Origin: Roseinatronobacter domitianus | GTDB taxonomy: Bacteria > Pseudomonadota > Alphaproteobacteria > Rhodobacterales > Rhodobacteraceae | Reading direction: 5' to 3' | Length of the DNA stretch: 64,000 nt | Assembly: GCF_023336755.1 (NCBI RefSeq) | Contig: NZ_JALZWP010000010.1 | Location: 1-64,000, forward strand | In this document: positions 1-8,952 of the stretch, in pieces | Position numbering within the stretch: position 1 is the first letter of the stretch | Layout: every line of letters begins with the position of its first letter | Notes under the pieces: model-generated | What the model was told of the DNA's origin: nothing | What the model saw: only the letters and a program-made list of their open reading frames with translations | Databases searched by the model: none | Translations under genes and position numbers: made by a program

Positions 1-172
1 GGAAATGGCTACCCTCGGCTGGGTCGACTGGTTCAACAACCGGCGCCTGCTTGGCCCCATCGGAAACATCCCGCCAGCAGAGGCTGAAGAGAACTTCTAT
101 GCACAGCACGACGTGCTCGATATGGTCGCGTGAAATGAAGCTATAGGTCTCCGGTGAAACCGGGGCGATTCA
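1..172 (+). mobile_element. Right end of an IS3-family insertion sequence (truncated by the window edge)
   Basis: The segment holds the 3' end of a transposase frame followed by a short spacer and a terminal inverted-repeat-like sequence at 146-172 that ends in GGGGCGATTCA. The IS3 group characteristically ends in ...TCA with a conserved GGTCTCC...GGGGCGATTCA block, which is what is seen. The left end and any target duplication lie outside the window. Confidence 0.8.
2..133 (+). CDS. IS3-family transposase OrfB, C-terminal fragment
   Basis: Forty-three codons remain before the TGA at 131-133, read from a frame that is open to the window start. The peptide contains WVDWFNNRRLLGPIGNIPPA, the very characteristic end of the DDE integrase domain of IS3-group OrfB transposases, followed by AEAEENFYA. 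The enzyme would cut and join the IS ends. The catalytic DDE residues lie outside the window, so activity cannot be judged. The element sits directly upstream of phage structural genes and probably removed or separated the left part of that phage region. Confidence 0.85.
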   Translation, partial: EMATLGWVDWFNNRRLLGPIGNIPPAEAEENFYAQHDVLDMVA

Positions 173-441
173 AAGAACTCACCCGCGGGGGAAAGGCTTG
201 CCGCGCATGAGTAAATCAAAACGCCGTCAAAACTTTCGCGCAGCACGGTTGCGCCGTAAACTAAGGCTTGCGAGAGCCGCGCAAAATGGGGTATTATATT
301 ACCAGTATGATTGCGCAAATACTGATGCGCCCCAACCGGTAAATCCCGGTTCACCCTTCGCCTTAGCGCAAGGAGAAAGCACACCCCCCAAAACCGGGGC
401 GGCTTTCCATAATTCGCGCCCCAAGGATATAGGCGAAAAAA
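173..441 (+). other. Junction between the IS end and the capsid gene; no convincing gene
   Basis: After the IS end, a short open stretch reads LTRGGKACRA and stops at 208-210. This could be the last codons of the phage gene interrupted by the IS. An overlapping basic open frame from 207 to 515 (start MSKSKRRQNF) overruns the capsid start by 74 bases and has no recognisable domain, so I do not call it as a gene. Confidence 0.3.
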
Positions 442-1695
442 ATGACACCAATCGAACTGCAAGAAGAACGCCGCGCGAAATTGAAAACCGCGCGGGAATT
501 GTCTCGGTCTATTAACGACAAGACGCCGGAAAAGCGCGCCCGCGAAATCGAACGCGAATTTGATACGCTGATGGCCGAGGTTGACGAACTGGCAGACCAG
601 ATCGAAACCGCGAAAGAGGCGCGCGACAGTGCATCGCAACGTATCGCAAACCGTCCCGGCTTTGACGCTGCTGATACGTCCGAAACCACAGCAACCGAAC
701 AAAACCCCGCATTGAAGCCCGAACAACGCATGACCGCGTGGGCACAAGCGCGGCACCACGGCGCAGACGAATTGCGCGGCTTGGGCTTGGGGCAATACCT
801 TCGCAGCATGGTCGTAGGTGGTAAGTCGGATCTGGAACGCCGCGCCCTGTCCGAAGGTTCCGACAGCGCCGGGGGCTATACCGTGCCCGATGTTCTGTCT
901 GCACAGTTGATCGACCTTGCCCGCGCCCGTAGCGTTTGCATCGCGGCTGGTGCGCAAACCGTGCCCTTGTCCAGTGACCAGAACCGGATTGCAAAACTGC
1001 TGACCGATCCTGTCCCGGCATGGCGTAACGAGGGCGGCGCGGTTGCGGAGTCCGATCCGACCTTTGCGCCGGTTGACCTGACCCCGCGCAGCTTGGCCGT
1101 GCAAACGCTAATCAGTGCGGAACTGCTAGAAGATACGCTCAATCTTGCGGTTGAACTCCCCCGCGTGATGGCCGCTGCTATGGCGGTTGAATTGGACCGC
1201 GTGGCGCTTATCGGTTCTGGTGTCGCACCTGATCCGCGCGGCATTGCAGCTACATCGGGCATCGGCACCTTTGCGCAGGATGCAACGATTGCCAGCTATG
1301 CCAACCTGAGCCGCGCGCGCACGGGTATTCTATCGGCAAACCATATGCCGACTGCATATGTGATGCACCCGCGCGATGAGGGCAACTTTACTGACCTAAC
1401 AGACGGTGACGGGCAACCGCTAATGGCCCCGCGTGCCGTGGCAGATATTCCCATGCTGACCACGACTAGCCTGCCCATCGACGGGGGCACGGGCGATGAT
1501 GAAAGCACCATTATCGCGGGCGACTTCACCCGCCTGCTGCTGGGCATTCGTTCCGATGTGCGTATCGAAATCCTGAAAACGTCCACCTACGCAAGCAACC
1601 TGCAATACTGCCTGTTGGCACATATGCGCGCTGACGTGGCCGTGACCCATCCGGGGGCGTTCTACACGCTCACAGGCGTAGGCCGCGCAGCATAA
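442..1695 (+). CDS. Phage major capsid protein, HK97 fold
   Basis: The 417-residue product forms the icosahedral shell of tailed phages of the HK97 type. Residues 1-65 are charged and helical (EERRAKLKTARELSR..., VDELADQIETAKEA), like the delta/scaffold domain that is removed during maturation. From about residue 130 the family core follows: SEGSDSAGGYTVPD, then the insertion and P-domain region with TLISAELLEDT and AAMAVELDRVALIGSG. Length and order match the family. The ATG follows an A-rich, weak ribosome site. It is followed by a possible terminator and a P27 small terminase; no protease or portal gene is visible because an IS lies just upstream. It is part of a remnant rather than an intact prophage. 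Confidence 0.9.
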   Translation: MTPIELQEERRAKLKTARELSRSINDKTPEKRAREIEREFDTLMAEVDELADQIETAKEARDSASQRIANRPGFDAADTSETTATEQNPALKPEQRMTAWAQARHHGADELRGLGLGQYLRSMVVGGKSDLERRALSEGSDSAGGYTVPDVLSAQLIDLARARSVCIAAGAQTVPLSSDQNRIAKLLTDPVPAWRNEGGAVAESDPTFAPVDLTPRSLAVQTLISAELLEDTLNLAVELPRVMAAAMAVELDRVALIGSGVAPDPRGIAATSGIGTFAQDATIASYANLSRARTGILSANHMPTAYVMHPRDEGNFTDLTDGDGQPLMAPRAVADIPMLTTTSLPIDGGTGDDESTIIAGDFTRLLLGIRSDVRIEILKTSTYASNLQYCLLAHMRADVAVTHPGAFYTLTGVGRAA

Positions 1696-1797
1696 GAGAT
1701 AGGCGCGTTGAAGGGATACAGCGCGTCTTAGGGCAAGCCTGCTACTCGCAGGGCGGGCTTGCCTGCAAACCACAAGGGGCAGGGGGTAGTCAAAGGT

Positions 1798-1839
1798 CTA
1801 CCCGGACCAGACAGAAACCGGGCGGGTAGCCACTTTTTT
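1798..1839 (+). terminator. Possible stem-loop terminator after the capsid gene
   Basis: CTACCCG (1798-1804) pairs with CGGGTAG (1823-1829), and six T residues follow at 1834-1839. A second inverted repeat, GGCAAGCC/GGCTTGCC, lies just upstream at 1732-1763. The T-run is four bases past the stem, so this is a moderate call. Confidence 0.4.
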
Positions 1840-1862
1840 GCACGGTCAAAACGGAGAAGAAA

Positions 1863-2318
1863 ATGCCGAGACGCAAAACACCTACACACCTTAAGGCTGT
1901 TGCGGGCACTTTGCGCCGTGACCGTGCAAACCCGAATGAGCCGCAAGCGCGATCTGGCATCGCCGATGCGCCTGCATGGCTATCAGAGCGGGCCGCAGAT
2001 CACTTTACCCGGCTAGGTCATATTCTGCATGGGCTGGGCATTGCATCGCCGGATGATGGCGACATGCTGGCAATGCTGGCCAGCCGCTTAGAGGAAATCG
2101 AAATCTTGACCGCCGTTTTAGAGGATGGCGGGCGCAGCTATGAAACGGAAAACGGAATGCGCCGTGCCGTGCCCGAGGTCGCAATGCGAAACGAGGCGCT
2201 GAGGCATACGCAATCGCTGCTAGGAGAATTCGGCCTTTCGCCAAGCACCCGCGCCAAGGTTACGGAATCTGCGCCAGCTGAGGAAAACCCGTTTGCAGCC
2301 CTAGACCGCATGGCATGA
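1863..2318 (+). CDS. P27-family phage terminase small subunit
   Basis: The 151-residue protein matches the P27 small terminase family, which recognises the packaging site on phage DNA and hands it to the large terminase. Visible features are the N-terminal basic segment MPRRKTPTHLKAVAGTLRRD, PAWLSERAADHFTRLGHIL near residues 38-56, a helical core (DGDMLAMLASRLEEIEILTAVLEDGG), and the C-terminal RHTQSLLGEFGLSPSTRAKV block that ends most family members. A GGAGA ribosome site lies a few bases before the ATG. The gene follows the capsid gene, the reverse of the usual terminase-portal-capsid order, and no large terminase is present downstream. Confidence 0.88.
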   Translation: MPRRKTPTHLKAVAGTLRRDRANPNEPQARSGIADAPAWLSERAADHFTRLGHILHGLGIASPDDGDMLAMLASRLEEIEILTAVLEDGGRSYETENGMRRAVPEVAMRNEALRHTQSLLGEFGLSPSTRAKVTESAPAEENPFAALDRMA

Positions 2319-2331
2319 CCGGGGGCGGGCA

Positions 2332-2646
2332 ATGGTTGACTGCATAACGCCACCGCAAACCCGCGTCACGGTTGCGCCTGCTGGGCATCATGTAGCTTTG
2401 ACGGTTGCCAGCTTGCGCCCTGCCATATGCACCTTGTCACCTTCACAGGCCAAGGCATTGGCGGGCGATCTGCTGGACGTTGCAGGCGTGTCATGTGATC
2501 TGGTGACAGTCCGACCCGGCCCTGTTTTGCACCTATGGCGTGCCGGGCTGGAAGCTGGCCGCGTGACGCTATCCACAGGAGCGGCGCTTGCCCTGCTGGC
2601 ATCGTTTGCCGAGGCTATAAGGGGGTCTGGTGGCGATCTGCGCTAA
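2332..2646 (+). CDS. Hypothetical protein in phage remnant
   Basis: I do not recognise this 104-residue protein. It begins MVDCITPPQTRVTVAPAGHH and is rich in Ala, Leu and Gly with a helical C-terminal half (GAALALLASFAEAIRG). No signal peptide or membrane segment is clear. It starts 13 bases after the small terminase stop, and its 3' end overlaps the next small gene by 17 bases, an arrangement typical of compact phage operons. Its codon use matches its neighbours. The call rests mainly on context and on the open frame. Confidence 0.5.
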   Translation: MVDCITPPQTRVTVAPAGHHVALTVASLRPAICTLSPSQAKALAGDLLDVAGVSCDLVTVRPGPVLHLWRAGLEAGRVTLSTGAALALLASFAEAIRGSGGDLR

Positions 2647-2830
2647 TACCGTGCTATGGCGTGCCGTTCTGGTGCAGGCGTTGCGCGATAAGGACGCGCC
2701 TGCATGGATACACACACAAGACGCCGAGACCGTTTGCAGCTTGGCCGGGCTGGATCACGAGGGCGTCATGCGCGCATATCGGGCCGGATTGCCACCGCAG
2801 GGCAGGCTACAGCGCAAGCGCGCGGCATAG
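2630..2830 (+). CDS. Small hypothetical protein in phage remnant
   Basis: This is a 66-residue frame that starts with GTG at 2630 behind the purine-rich site AAGGGGG (2619-2625). The product (MAICANTVLWRAVLVQAL..., ending GRLQRKRAA) is a soluble helical protein with a basic tail; the stretch DAETVCSLAGLDHEGVMRAY resembles a helix-turn-helix-like segment but I cannot assign a family. It overlaps the preceding gene by 17 bases and is the last gene before tRNA-Thr. Confidence 0.5.
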   Translation: MAICANTVLWRAVLVQALRDKDAPAWIHTQDAETVCSLAGLDHEGVMRAYRAGLPPQGRLQRKRAA

Positions 2831-2950
2831 GTTGCAGCGGTCGATTCGAGCGCGCCAAGCGGCTTTTGAGCCGAACCTGACCCGATTGAACCAAATTTGA
2901 ACCATCGGGGCCGGTAGGGTGGCGATATACTGTCTAACCTATTGATTTTA

Positions 2951-3025
<75 letters not shown>

Positions 3026-3110
3026 AACATGGCGCGCTGAGTAGTCCGAAATTTCCGGGCGTGCAACCCCTATCTGGACCCATTTTCAAACTTGGGCTAA
3101 CACTCGGGGC

Positions 3111-3278
3111 ATGACCAAATCCACGCCGCGCACGCCACCCAAGCCAGCCCCCAAGCCAGACCCGCGCGCAGCGCGGTTGAAAGCTGCGCTGAAAGCGAAT
3201 ATCGCCAAGCGCAAGGCGCAAGCGCGCGCCCGCGACGAGCAATGCGTCGCGGAAGCGGATGACGCGAAGAACATGTGA
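3111..3278 (+). CDS. Small basic protein of unknown function upstream of murA
   Basis: This 55-residue protein is very basic: it begins MTKSTPRTPPKPAPKPDP, a Pro/Lys-rich tail, and then continues as a helix rich in Lys, Arg and Ala (AARLKAALKANIAKRKAQAR). No known domain is recognised. The stop lies 15 bases before the murA start, so the two are probably cotranscribed. The regular composition and the close coupling to murA support a real gene even though it is short. Confidence 0.6.
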   Translation: MTKSTPRTPPKPAPKPDPRAARLKAALKANIAKRKAQARARDEQCVAEADDAKNM

Positions 3279-3293
3279 CAAAGGGCAGAGTGA

Positions 3294-4562
3294 ATGGATT
3301 CAATCGTCATCCGGGGCAATGGCCCACTAAAAGGGCAAATCCCGATTGCGGGGGCTAAGAATGCGTGTCTGACGCTCATGCCGGCCACGTTGCTGACCGA
3401 TCAGCCTTTGACCCTCACCAACGCCCCGCGCCTGTCGGATATCCGCACCATGGCCGAGTTGCTGGAATCGCTGGGCGCGGAAGTGGCCAGCTTGCAAGGC
3501 GGGCAGGTTCTGGCGCTGTCCAGCCATGATCTGACCAGCCACCGCGCCGATTATGACATTGTGCGCAAGATGCGCGCCTCCATCCTTGTGCTGGGGCCAA
3601 TGCTGGCACGCGACGGTCATGCCATTGTGTCACTGCCCGGCGGCTGTGCCATTGGCGCGCGGCCGGTGGACCTGCATCTGCGCGCGCTCGAAGCGCTTGG
3701 GGCCGAGTTGGACCTGCGCGACGGCTATGTGCATGCCAAGGCACCGGGCGGATTGCGCGGCGCGCGGTTCGAATTTCCCATCGTGTCGGTCGGGGCGACG
3801 GAAAACGCGTTGATGGCCGCAACGCTGGCCCGCGGCACAACAATTCTGGAAAACGCGGCGCGAGAGCCAGAGATCGTGGATCTGGCGCATTGCCTGCAAC
3901 GCATGGGCGCGCAGATCACGGGCGAGGGCACATCGACCATCACCATCGAAGGGGTGAACAGCCTTGCCGGCGCCACCCACCCGGTTGTCACCGACCGCAT
4001 AGAGCTGGGCACCTATATGCTGGCCCCCGCCATTGCCGGCGGGTCGGTCGAATGCCTTGGTGGACGGCTGAACCTTGTGCAGGCTTTTGTCGACAAGCTG
4101 GAACAGGCCGGGGTCGAGGTGGTCGAGACCGCGCGCGGTCTGACCGTGACGCGGCAGGTGGACCGTTTGCATGCGGTCGATGTGACGACCGAACCCTTCC
4201 CCGGTTTCCCCACCGACCTGCAAGCGCAATTCATGGCCGCGATGTGCACGGCCGATGGCGTGTCGGTGCTGGATGAACGCATTTTCGAAAACCGGTTCAT
4301 GCATGCCCCCGAACTGACGCGGATGGGTGCACAGATTGATGTGCATGGCGGCACTGCCAAGGTGACAGGCGTCGAAAAACTGCGCGGTGCGCCGGTTATG
4401 GCGACCGATCTGCGGGCTTCTGTCTCGCTTATTCTGGCTGCTTTGGCCGCCGAGGGGGAAACCACGGTCGCCCGCGTGTATCATCTGGACCGTGGCTATG
4501 AACGGGTGGAAGAAAAGCTGGGTGCCTGTGGCGCTATGATTGAACGGGTTTACGGCAAATGA
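3294..4562 (+). CDS. murA: UDP-N-acetylglucosamine 1-carboxyvinyltransferase
   Basis: MurA transfers enolpyruvate from phosphoenolpyruvate to UDP-GlcNAc, the first committed cytoplasmic step of peptidoglycan synthesis. The 422-residue length is standard. Lys22 lies in the conserved AGAKNA motif. Cys118 sits in the active-site loop [16 protein letters not shown] and corresponds to the catalytic, fosfomycin-reactive cysteine. The two inside-out alpha/beta domains are complete, with the C-terminal [17 protein letters not shown] motif. The start follows a small basic-protein gene by 15 bases, and the stop overlaps the DUF2948 gene by 4 bases (ATGA), indicating translational coupling. Confidence 0.97.
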   Translation: MDSIVIRGNGPLKGQIPIAGAKNACLTLMPATLLTDQPLTLTNAPRLSDIRTMAELLESLGAEVASLQGGQVLALSSHDLTSHRADYDIVRKMRASILVLGPMLARDGHAIVSLPGGCAIGARPVDLHLRALEALGAELDLRDGYVHAKAPGGLRGARFEFPIVSVGATENALMAATLARGTTILENAAREPEIVDLAHCLQRMGAQITGEGTSTITIEGVNSLAGATHPVVTDRIELGTYMLAPAIAGGSVECLGGRLNLVQAFVDKLEQAGVEVVETARGLTVTRQVDRLHAVDVTTEPFPGFPTDLQAQFMAAMCTADGVSVLDERIFENRFMHAPELTRMGAQIDVHGGTAKVTGVEKLRGAPVMATDLRASVSLILAALAAEGETTVARVYHLDRGYERVEEKLGACGAMIERVYGK

Positions 4563-5038
4563 CCGAAGATGCGCGCTTTGAGGATGGGGCCGAACGCCCG
4601 GTGCGGCTCGCCGCACTCGATGCCGAGGATCTGCGCGTGATTTCGGCGCTGGTGCAGGATGCGGTCCTGACCGGGACCGATATGACATTCGATGCCCCGC
4701 GCCGCCGCTTCGCATTGCTGCTCAATCGCTTCCGGTGGGAGGACCGCGCCCGTGCTGAGAAGGCGGGCGATTATGAGCGCGTGCGCAGCCTGCTGGTGAT
4801 ACATGACGTGCTGTCGGTTGCGCGACAGGGGATCGACCCGACAGACCGCGACGCTGTGCTGTCGCTTCTGGCGGCAGATTTCGCGCCCGGCCCCGATGGC
4901 ACCGGCGAGATCACGCTGGTTTTCGCAGGCGACGGAGCGGTGAAACTGTCGGTTGAATGTGTGGATGTCGTGCTATCTGACGTCACGCGCCCCTACCGCG
5001 CGCCTGCGCGCCGCGCGCCCGACCACAAGACCGAATAG
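4559..5038 (+). CDS. DUF2948 family protein
   Basis: This 159-residue soluble protein has the features of DUF2948: [20 protein letters not shown] near the N-terminus, [14 protein letters not shown], then [15 protein letters not shown] and [11 protein letters not shown], with a C-terminal acidic beta-rich part ending in a basic tail. The family is largely alphaproteobacterial and uncharacterised, and it is usually found between murA and hisD, as here. It overlaps murA by 4 bases and is followed 8 bases later by hisD. No function is proposed. Confidence 0.88.
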   Translation: MTEDARFEDGAERPVRLAALDAEDLRVISALVQDAVLTGTDMTFDAPRRRFALLLNRFRWEDRARAEKAGDYERVRSLLVIHDVLSVARQGIDPTDRDAVLSLLAADFAPGPDGTGEITLVFAGDGAVKLSVECVDVVLSDVTRPYRAPARRAPDHKTE

Positions 5039-5046
5039 GACCAGAC

Positions 5047-6348
5047 ATGCCGGTTTTTCTGAATGCCGCCGCGCCCGATTTCGAGGCGTCCTTTGCCGCG
5101 CTGCTATCGGCCAAACGCGAAGACGCGGTAGATGTCGATGACACGGTCGCGGCCATCATTGCCGATGTGCGCGCGCGCGGCGATGTGAGCGTGATCGAGC
5201 TGACTGCGAAATTCGACAAGCTGGAACTGACGCCCGAAACTCTGGCGTTCAGCTCCAAGGAAATTGCCGCCGAAATCGCCAAAGTGCCAAACGACGAGCG
5301 CGCGGCACTGGAACTGGCTGCCGAGCGCATTCGCGCTTATCACACCCGCCAACGCCCTGAAGATGCGCGCTGGACGGACGCAACCGGTGCAGAGCTGGGC
5401 TGGCGTTGGGGGCCGGTCGCGGCGGCGGGGCTGTATGTGCCCGGCGGCTTGGCAAGCTACCCGTCCTCTGTGCTGATGAACGCCATTCCTGCGCAGGTCG
5501 CAGGCGTGGAGCGCTTGGTGATCTGCGCGCCCACACCGGGCGGTGTGGTCAACCCGCTGGTATTGCTGGCAGCCCAGATTGCAGGCGTAGACACGGTTTA
5601 CCGCATTGGCGGCGCGCAGGCCGTGGCCGCCATGGCCTATGGGACCGACACGATCGCGCCGGTGGATAAGATCACCGGCCCCGGCAATGCCTTTGTAGCG
5701 GCGGCAAAACGGCGGGTCTTCGGGCGCGTTGGCATAGACATGATCGCAGGACCGTCGGAAATTCTGGTCATCGCGGATGCCGATAATGATCCCGACTGGA
5801 TCGCGCTGGACCTGCTGTCTCAGGCCGAACACGACGAAAGCGCGCAATCCATCCTGATTACCACGGATGCAGAGTTTGGGCGCGCTGTGGCGGCGGCGGT
5901 TGAGAAGCGGCTGGAAACGCTGGAACGCCGTGCCATTGCAGGACCAAGCTGGCGCGATTATGGCGCGGTGATCGTGGTGCAAGACCTTGCGCAAGCCGCC
6001 GCCCTGTCGGACCGCATAGCCCCCGAACATCTGGAGCTGTGCGTCGCCGACCCTGACGCGCTTTTGACCCAGATCAAGCACGCAGGCGCGGTATTCCTTA
6101 GCCATTGGACACCAGAAGCCATTGGCGATTACATTGGCGGGCCGAACCATGTTCTGCCCACCGCACGCTCGGCGCGGTTTTCCAGCGGGCTTTCGGTTCT
6201 GGATTTCATGAAACGCACCACGCTGGCGAAAATGACCCCCGAAGCGCTGCGAGCGGTTGGCCCTGCCGCCGAACGCTTGGCGATCAGCGAAAGCCTGGAG
6301 GCGCACGGGCTGAGCGTGCGCGCCCGACTGGACCGCCTGAACCGCTAA
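5047..6348 (+). CDS. hisD: Histidinol dehydrogenase
   Basis: HisD carries out the last two steps of histidine synthesis, oxidising L-histidinol to histidine with two NAD+. The 433-residue product shows the family signature ITGPGNAFVAAAKRRVFG, followed by IDMIAGPSEILVIAD and the catalytic pair Glu327-His328 in PEHLELC. LLSQAEHDESAQ provides the region of zinc ligands. It follows DUF2948 by 8 bases in the murA cluster, a common arrangement in this bacterial family. The next gene is separated by 114 bases that contain a repeated motif. Confidence 0.97.
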   Translation: MPVFLNAAAPDFEASFAALLSAKREDAVDVDDTVAAIIADVRARGDVSVIELTAKFDKLELTPETLAFSSKEIAAEIAKVPNDERAALELAAERIRAYHTRQRPEDARWTDATGAELGWRWGPVAAAGLYVPGGLASYPSSVLMNAIPAQVAGVERLVICAPTPGGVVNPLVLLAAQIAGVDTVYRIGGAQAVAAMAYGTDTIAPVDKITGPGNAFVAAAKRRVFGRVGIDMIAGPSEILVIADADNDPDWIALDLLSQAEHDESAQSILITTDAEFGRAVAAAVEKRLETLERRAIAGPSWRDYGAVIVVQDLAQAAALSDRIAPEHLELCVADPDALLTQIKHAGAVFLSHWTPEAIGDYIGGPNHVLPTARSARFSSGLSVLDFMKRTTLAKMTPEALRAVGPAAERLAISESLEAHGLSVRARLDRLNR

Positions 6349-6378
6349 GGTTCGCGCCCGTGGCAACTGCCGGATTTT

Positions 6379-6400
6379 GAGTATTTTTGGCAAGATGAAG
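6379..6400 (+). repeat. Intergenic motif copy 1
   Basis: Copy of a motif beginning GAGTATTTTTGGCAAGATGA, on the plus strand, between hisD and the dehalogenase gene. Three further copies occur at 9713-9734, 30717-30737 and 40186-40207. Here it lies 62 bases before the downstream start codon. Confidence 0.85.
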
Positions 6401-6462
6401 GGCAGGGGCTTTTCTTGGAATGCCCCGCGTGCAAGGTTCCGGGCGTAGACTGGGAGGCTGTC

Positions 6463-7146
6463 ATGGTCGCGCTGTGTGTTTTCGACGCTTATGGCACTTT
6501 GTTCGATGTTGATGCTGCCGCGCGGCGGGCGGCGTCTGAACCGGGCGCTGGCGCTTTGGCGGCGCATTGGCCGACCCTTTCGACTGACTGGCGGCGCAAG
6601 CAATTGGAATATACATGGTTGCGGTCCTTGGCTGGCGCGTATGTCGATTTCTGGCAGGTCACGCAAGATGCGTTGGACTGGGCGCTGGACGCGGCGGGTC
6701 TGGATGACCCCGGTCTGCGCGCGCGCCTGTTGGACCTGTATCTGCGGCTGGACCCGTTCGAGGAGGTGCCGCAGGTTTTGAACGCTTTGCAAGAGCAGGG
6801 CGTCAGGCTGGCGATTCTGTCGAATGGCAGTTCGGGGATGCTGTCAGAGGCCGTCACCTCCGCCGGGTTGGACGGCGTGTTCGACGCGGTTCTGTCGGTC
6901 GATGAGGTGGGCATCTACAAGCCTGCGCCTGCGGTTTATGACATGGTTGGCGCGCGGTTCGGGATCGCGCCGAAGGAGGTGCTCTTCGTGTCCTCGAACG
7001 GATGGGACATCTGTTCTGGTGCGGCTTATGGGTTTCGCACATTGTGGGTGAACCGCGCAAGCGCGCCGCAAGACCGATTGCATGGTGCGCCAGAGCATGT
7101 CGCACGCGATCTGCGCGCGCTGCCTGACCTGATTGGGGGCCTGTGA
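6463..7146 (+). CDS. (S)-2-haloacid dehalogenase (HAD type II)
   Basis: The 227-residue protein matches L-2-haloacid dehalogenases, which replace the halogen of short 2-haloacids with hydroxyl. Visible key residues are the nucleophile Asp8 in CVFDAYGTLFDV, the Arg in DWRRKQLEYTWLRSL, Ser in LSNGSSG, Lys and Tyr in YKPAPAVYD, and Ser/Asn/Asp in VSSNGWDICSG. I chose the ATG at 6463, since the conserved fold begins there; an in-frame start at 6415 adds only a non-conserved extension. It begins a cluster with three other catabolic-type enzymes, the next starting 1 base after its stop. The natural substrate may not be halogenated. Confidence 0.88.
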   Translation: MVALCVFDAYGTLFDVDAAARRAASEPGAGALAAHWPTLSTDWRRKQLEYTWLRSLAGAYVDFWQVTQDALDWALDAAGLDDPGLRARLLDLYLRLDPFEEVPQVLNALQEQGVRLAILSNGSSGMLSEAVTSAGLDGVFDAVLSVDEVGIYKPAPAVYDMVGARFGIAPKEVLFVSSNGWDICSGAAYGFRTLWVNRASAPQDRLHGAPEHVARDLRALPDLIGGL

Positions 7147-7147
7147 C

Positions 7148-7966
7148 ATGCCGTTTTTCACCGCACCCGATGGCGCAGAGCTGCATTATACCGACGAAGG
7201 CCATGGCCGCCCGCTTTTGTGCCTGGCGGGGCTGACACGCAACGGGACCGACTTTGACTATCTGGCCCCGCATCTGCCGCCCTTGCGCCTGATCCGGCTG
7301 GATTATCGCGGGCGTGGGCGCTCGCAATGGACCGGGGCGGACACATATACGGTCATGCGGGAAGGCGCCGATGTGCTGTCGCTGCTGGACCATCTGGGGT
7401 TGGAGCAGGCGGCGGTGCTTGGCACCTCGCGCGGCGGGCTGATCGGGATGTATCTGGCCGCTATTGCCAAAGACCGGCTGCGGGGGCTGTGCCTGAACGA
7501 TATCGGCCCGGTGATAGAGCCGGAAGGTCTGGACCGGATTGATGCCTATATTGGACGAAACCCCTCGGCGCGCAGCTTTGGCGAGGCGGCCTTGGCGCTG
7601 GCCCGCGCTTTTCCGGAATTCGATGTGCCCGCCAGCCGTTGGGCGCAAGAAGCGCGCAAGCATTTCGCGCCATCGGACCAAGGCTTGCAGATCAATTACG
7701 ACCCGGCGTTGCGCGATGCCTATCTGGCGGCCCGCGCGGGTGGGGCGGGCGATCTGTGGCCAATGTTCGCGGCCTGCGAAGGGCTGCCCTTGGCGGTCCT
7801 TCGTGGCGCAGAATCGCCGTTGCTGAGTGCTGCGACCGTCGCTGAAATGGCGCGCCTGCGCCCTGACATGGTGGTCGCAGATGTGCCGGGGCGCGGCCAT
7901 GTGCCGTTTCTGGACGAACCCGAATCATTGCGGGCGATCCACACATGGCTGGGGATGTGCCTGTGA
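7148..7966 (+). CDS. Alpha/beta hydrolase
   Basis: The 272-residue protein has the alpha/beta-hydrolase fold: oxyanion region near LCLAGLTRNG, the sharp turn RLDYRGRGRSQW, the nucleophile elbow GTSRGG with Ser94, and the terminal histidine His251 in GRGHVPFLDEPES. The start at 7148 follows the dehalogenase stop by 1 base, and its stop overlaps the next gene's GTG. It groups with epoxide/haloalkane-hydrolase and lactonase-like enzymes, but the substrate cannot be read from sequence. It is probably part of the same short-chain acid or ester catabolic operon as its neighbours. Confidence 0.85.
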   Translation: MPFFTAPDGAELHYTDEGHGRPLLCLAGLTRNGTDFDYLAPHLPPLRLIRLDYRGRGRSQWTGADTYTVMREGADVLSLLDHLGLEQAAVLGTSRGGLIGMYLAAIAKDRLRGLCLNDIGPVIEPEGLDRIDAYIGRNPSARSFGEAALALARAFPEFDVPASRWAQEARKHFAPSDQGLQINYDPALRDAYLAARAGGAGDLWPMFAACEGLPLAVLRGAESPLLSAATVAEMARLRPDMVVADVPGRGHVPFLDEPESLRAIHTWLGMCL

Positions 7967-8952
7967 CCGATACGCCTGTGACTATCGACATGATCGACGC
8001 GGCTGCGGCGCGCATCAAGGGCCATGCGCTGGTAACGCTGCTCCTGTCCTCGCCGTTTCTGGATGCGGTCGCGGGGCGGCGCGTGCTGGTCAAGGCGGAA
8101 TGTCTGCAACATACCGGCAGCTTCAAATATCGCGGGGCACGGGCGGCGCTGTCGGCCTTGCCTGCGGGCACTCTGGGTGTGCTGGCCTGTTCGTCGGGCA
8201 ACCACGCGCAAGGGGTTGCGCGTGCGGCAGGGGAACTGGGGCTGGAGGCCGTAATTATTATGCCCGCCGATGCGCCACGGGTGAAGCTGGAGAATACGCG
8301 CGCGCTCGGGGCAGAGGTCGTGACCTATGATCGCGCCACAACTGACCGCGACGCCTTGGCGGCGGAACTGGCGCAAAAGCGCGGTTTGGAGCTGATCCTG
8401 CCCTTCGACAACGCCGAAGTGATCGCGGGTCAAGGAACAGTCGGGCTGGAAATCGCAGCGCAAGCTGGGGTGGCACGGGCGGATGTGCTGGTCTGCTGCG
8501 GCGGCGGTGGGCTGACCGCGGGGATCGCGCTGGCGTTGGACGCCCGCGCGCCGGGCCTGCGCGTGCGGCCTGTCGAGCCAGAGGGCTTTGACGACACCGC
8601 AAAATCACTTGCGGCAGGCCGGATCATCCGGCACCCGCCGAACGCAGGGCTGTGCGACGCGATCCTGACGCAAGCGCCCGGCAAGCTGACCTTTCCGATC
8701 ATGCAGCGCCTGTGCGGCCCCGGTCTGGTTGTGTCGGATGCGCAGGTTCTGGCCGCAATGGCACTGGCGCAGGACCGCCTGAAACTGGTGCTGGAACCGG
8801 GCGGCGCGGTGGCGCTGGCCGCGGCCTTGTTCCTGCCCGAAGCTGTCACGGGCGACACGGTGATTGCCGTCGCCACTGGCGGCAATGTCGACCGTAATCT
8901 GTTCATCCGCGCCCTTCAGGAAGGAGAGACCGATGCCCATCGCCCGTCTTGA
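7963..8952 (+). CDS. Threonine/serine dehydratase-like PLP enzyme
   Basis: The 329-residue fold type II PLP enzyme shows the Schiff-base lysine Lys55 in TGSFKYRGA, SSGNHAQG for phosphate and substrate binding, and the glycine-rich loop CCGGGGLTAG. It would deaminate threonine, serine or a hydroxy-amino acid (threo-3-hydroxyaspartate dehydratases look similar). There is no C-terminal ACT regulatory domain, so this is a short catabolic type rather than biosynthetic IlvA. I prefer the GTG at 7963, which overlaps the preceding stop as GTGA; an ATG at 7945 is an alternative. The stop lies downstream of the next start, a 20-base overlap. Confidence 0.85.
   Translation: MTDTPVTIDMIDAAAARIKGHALVTLLLSSPFLDAVAGRRVLVKAECLQHTGSFKYRGARAALSALPAGTLGVLACSSGNHAQGVARAAGELGLEAVIIMPADAPRVKLENTRALGAEVVTYDRATTDRDALAAELAQKRGLELILPFDNAEVIAGQGTVGLEIAAQAGVARADVLVCCGGGGLTAGIALALDARAPGLRVRPVEPEGFDDTAKSLAAGRIIRHPPNAGLCDAILTQAPGKLTFPIMQRLCGPGLVVSDAQVLAAMALAQDRLKLVLEPGGAVALAAALFLPEAVTGDTVIAVATGGNVDRNLFIRALQEGETDAHRPS

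Noticed and set aside
198-515. Small basic open frame overlapping the capsid gene start
   Set aside because: It overlaps the capsid start by 74 bases, uses a weak start and shows no recognisable domain; the upstream part may be leftover of a gene broken by the IS.
5104-6792. Long minus-strand open frame opposite hisD
   Set aside because: Shadow of a clearly recognised gene, with no family motif and no ribosome site.
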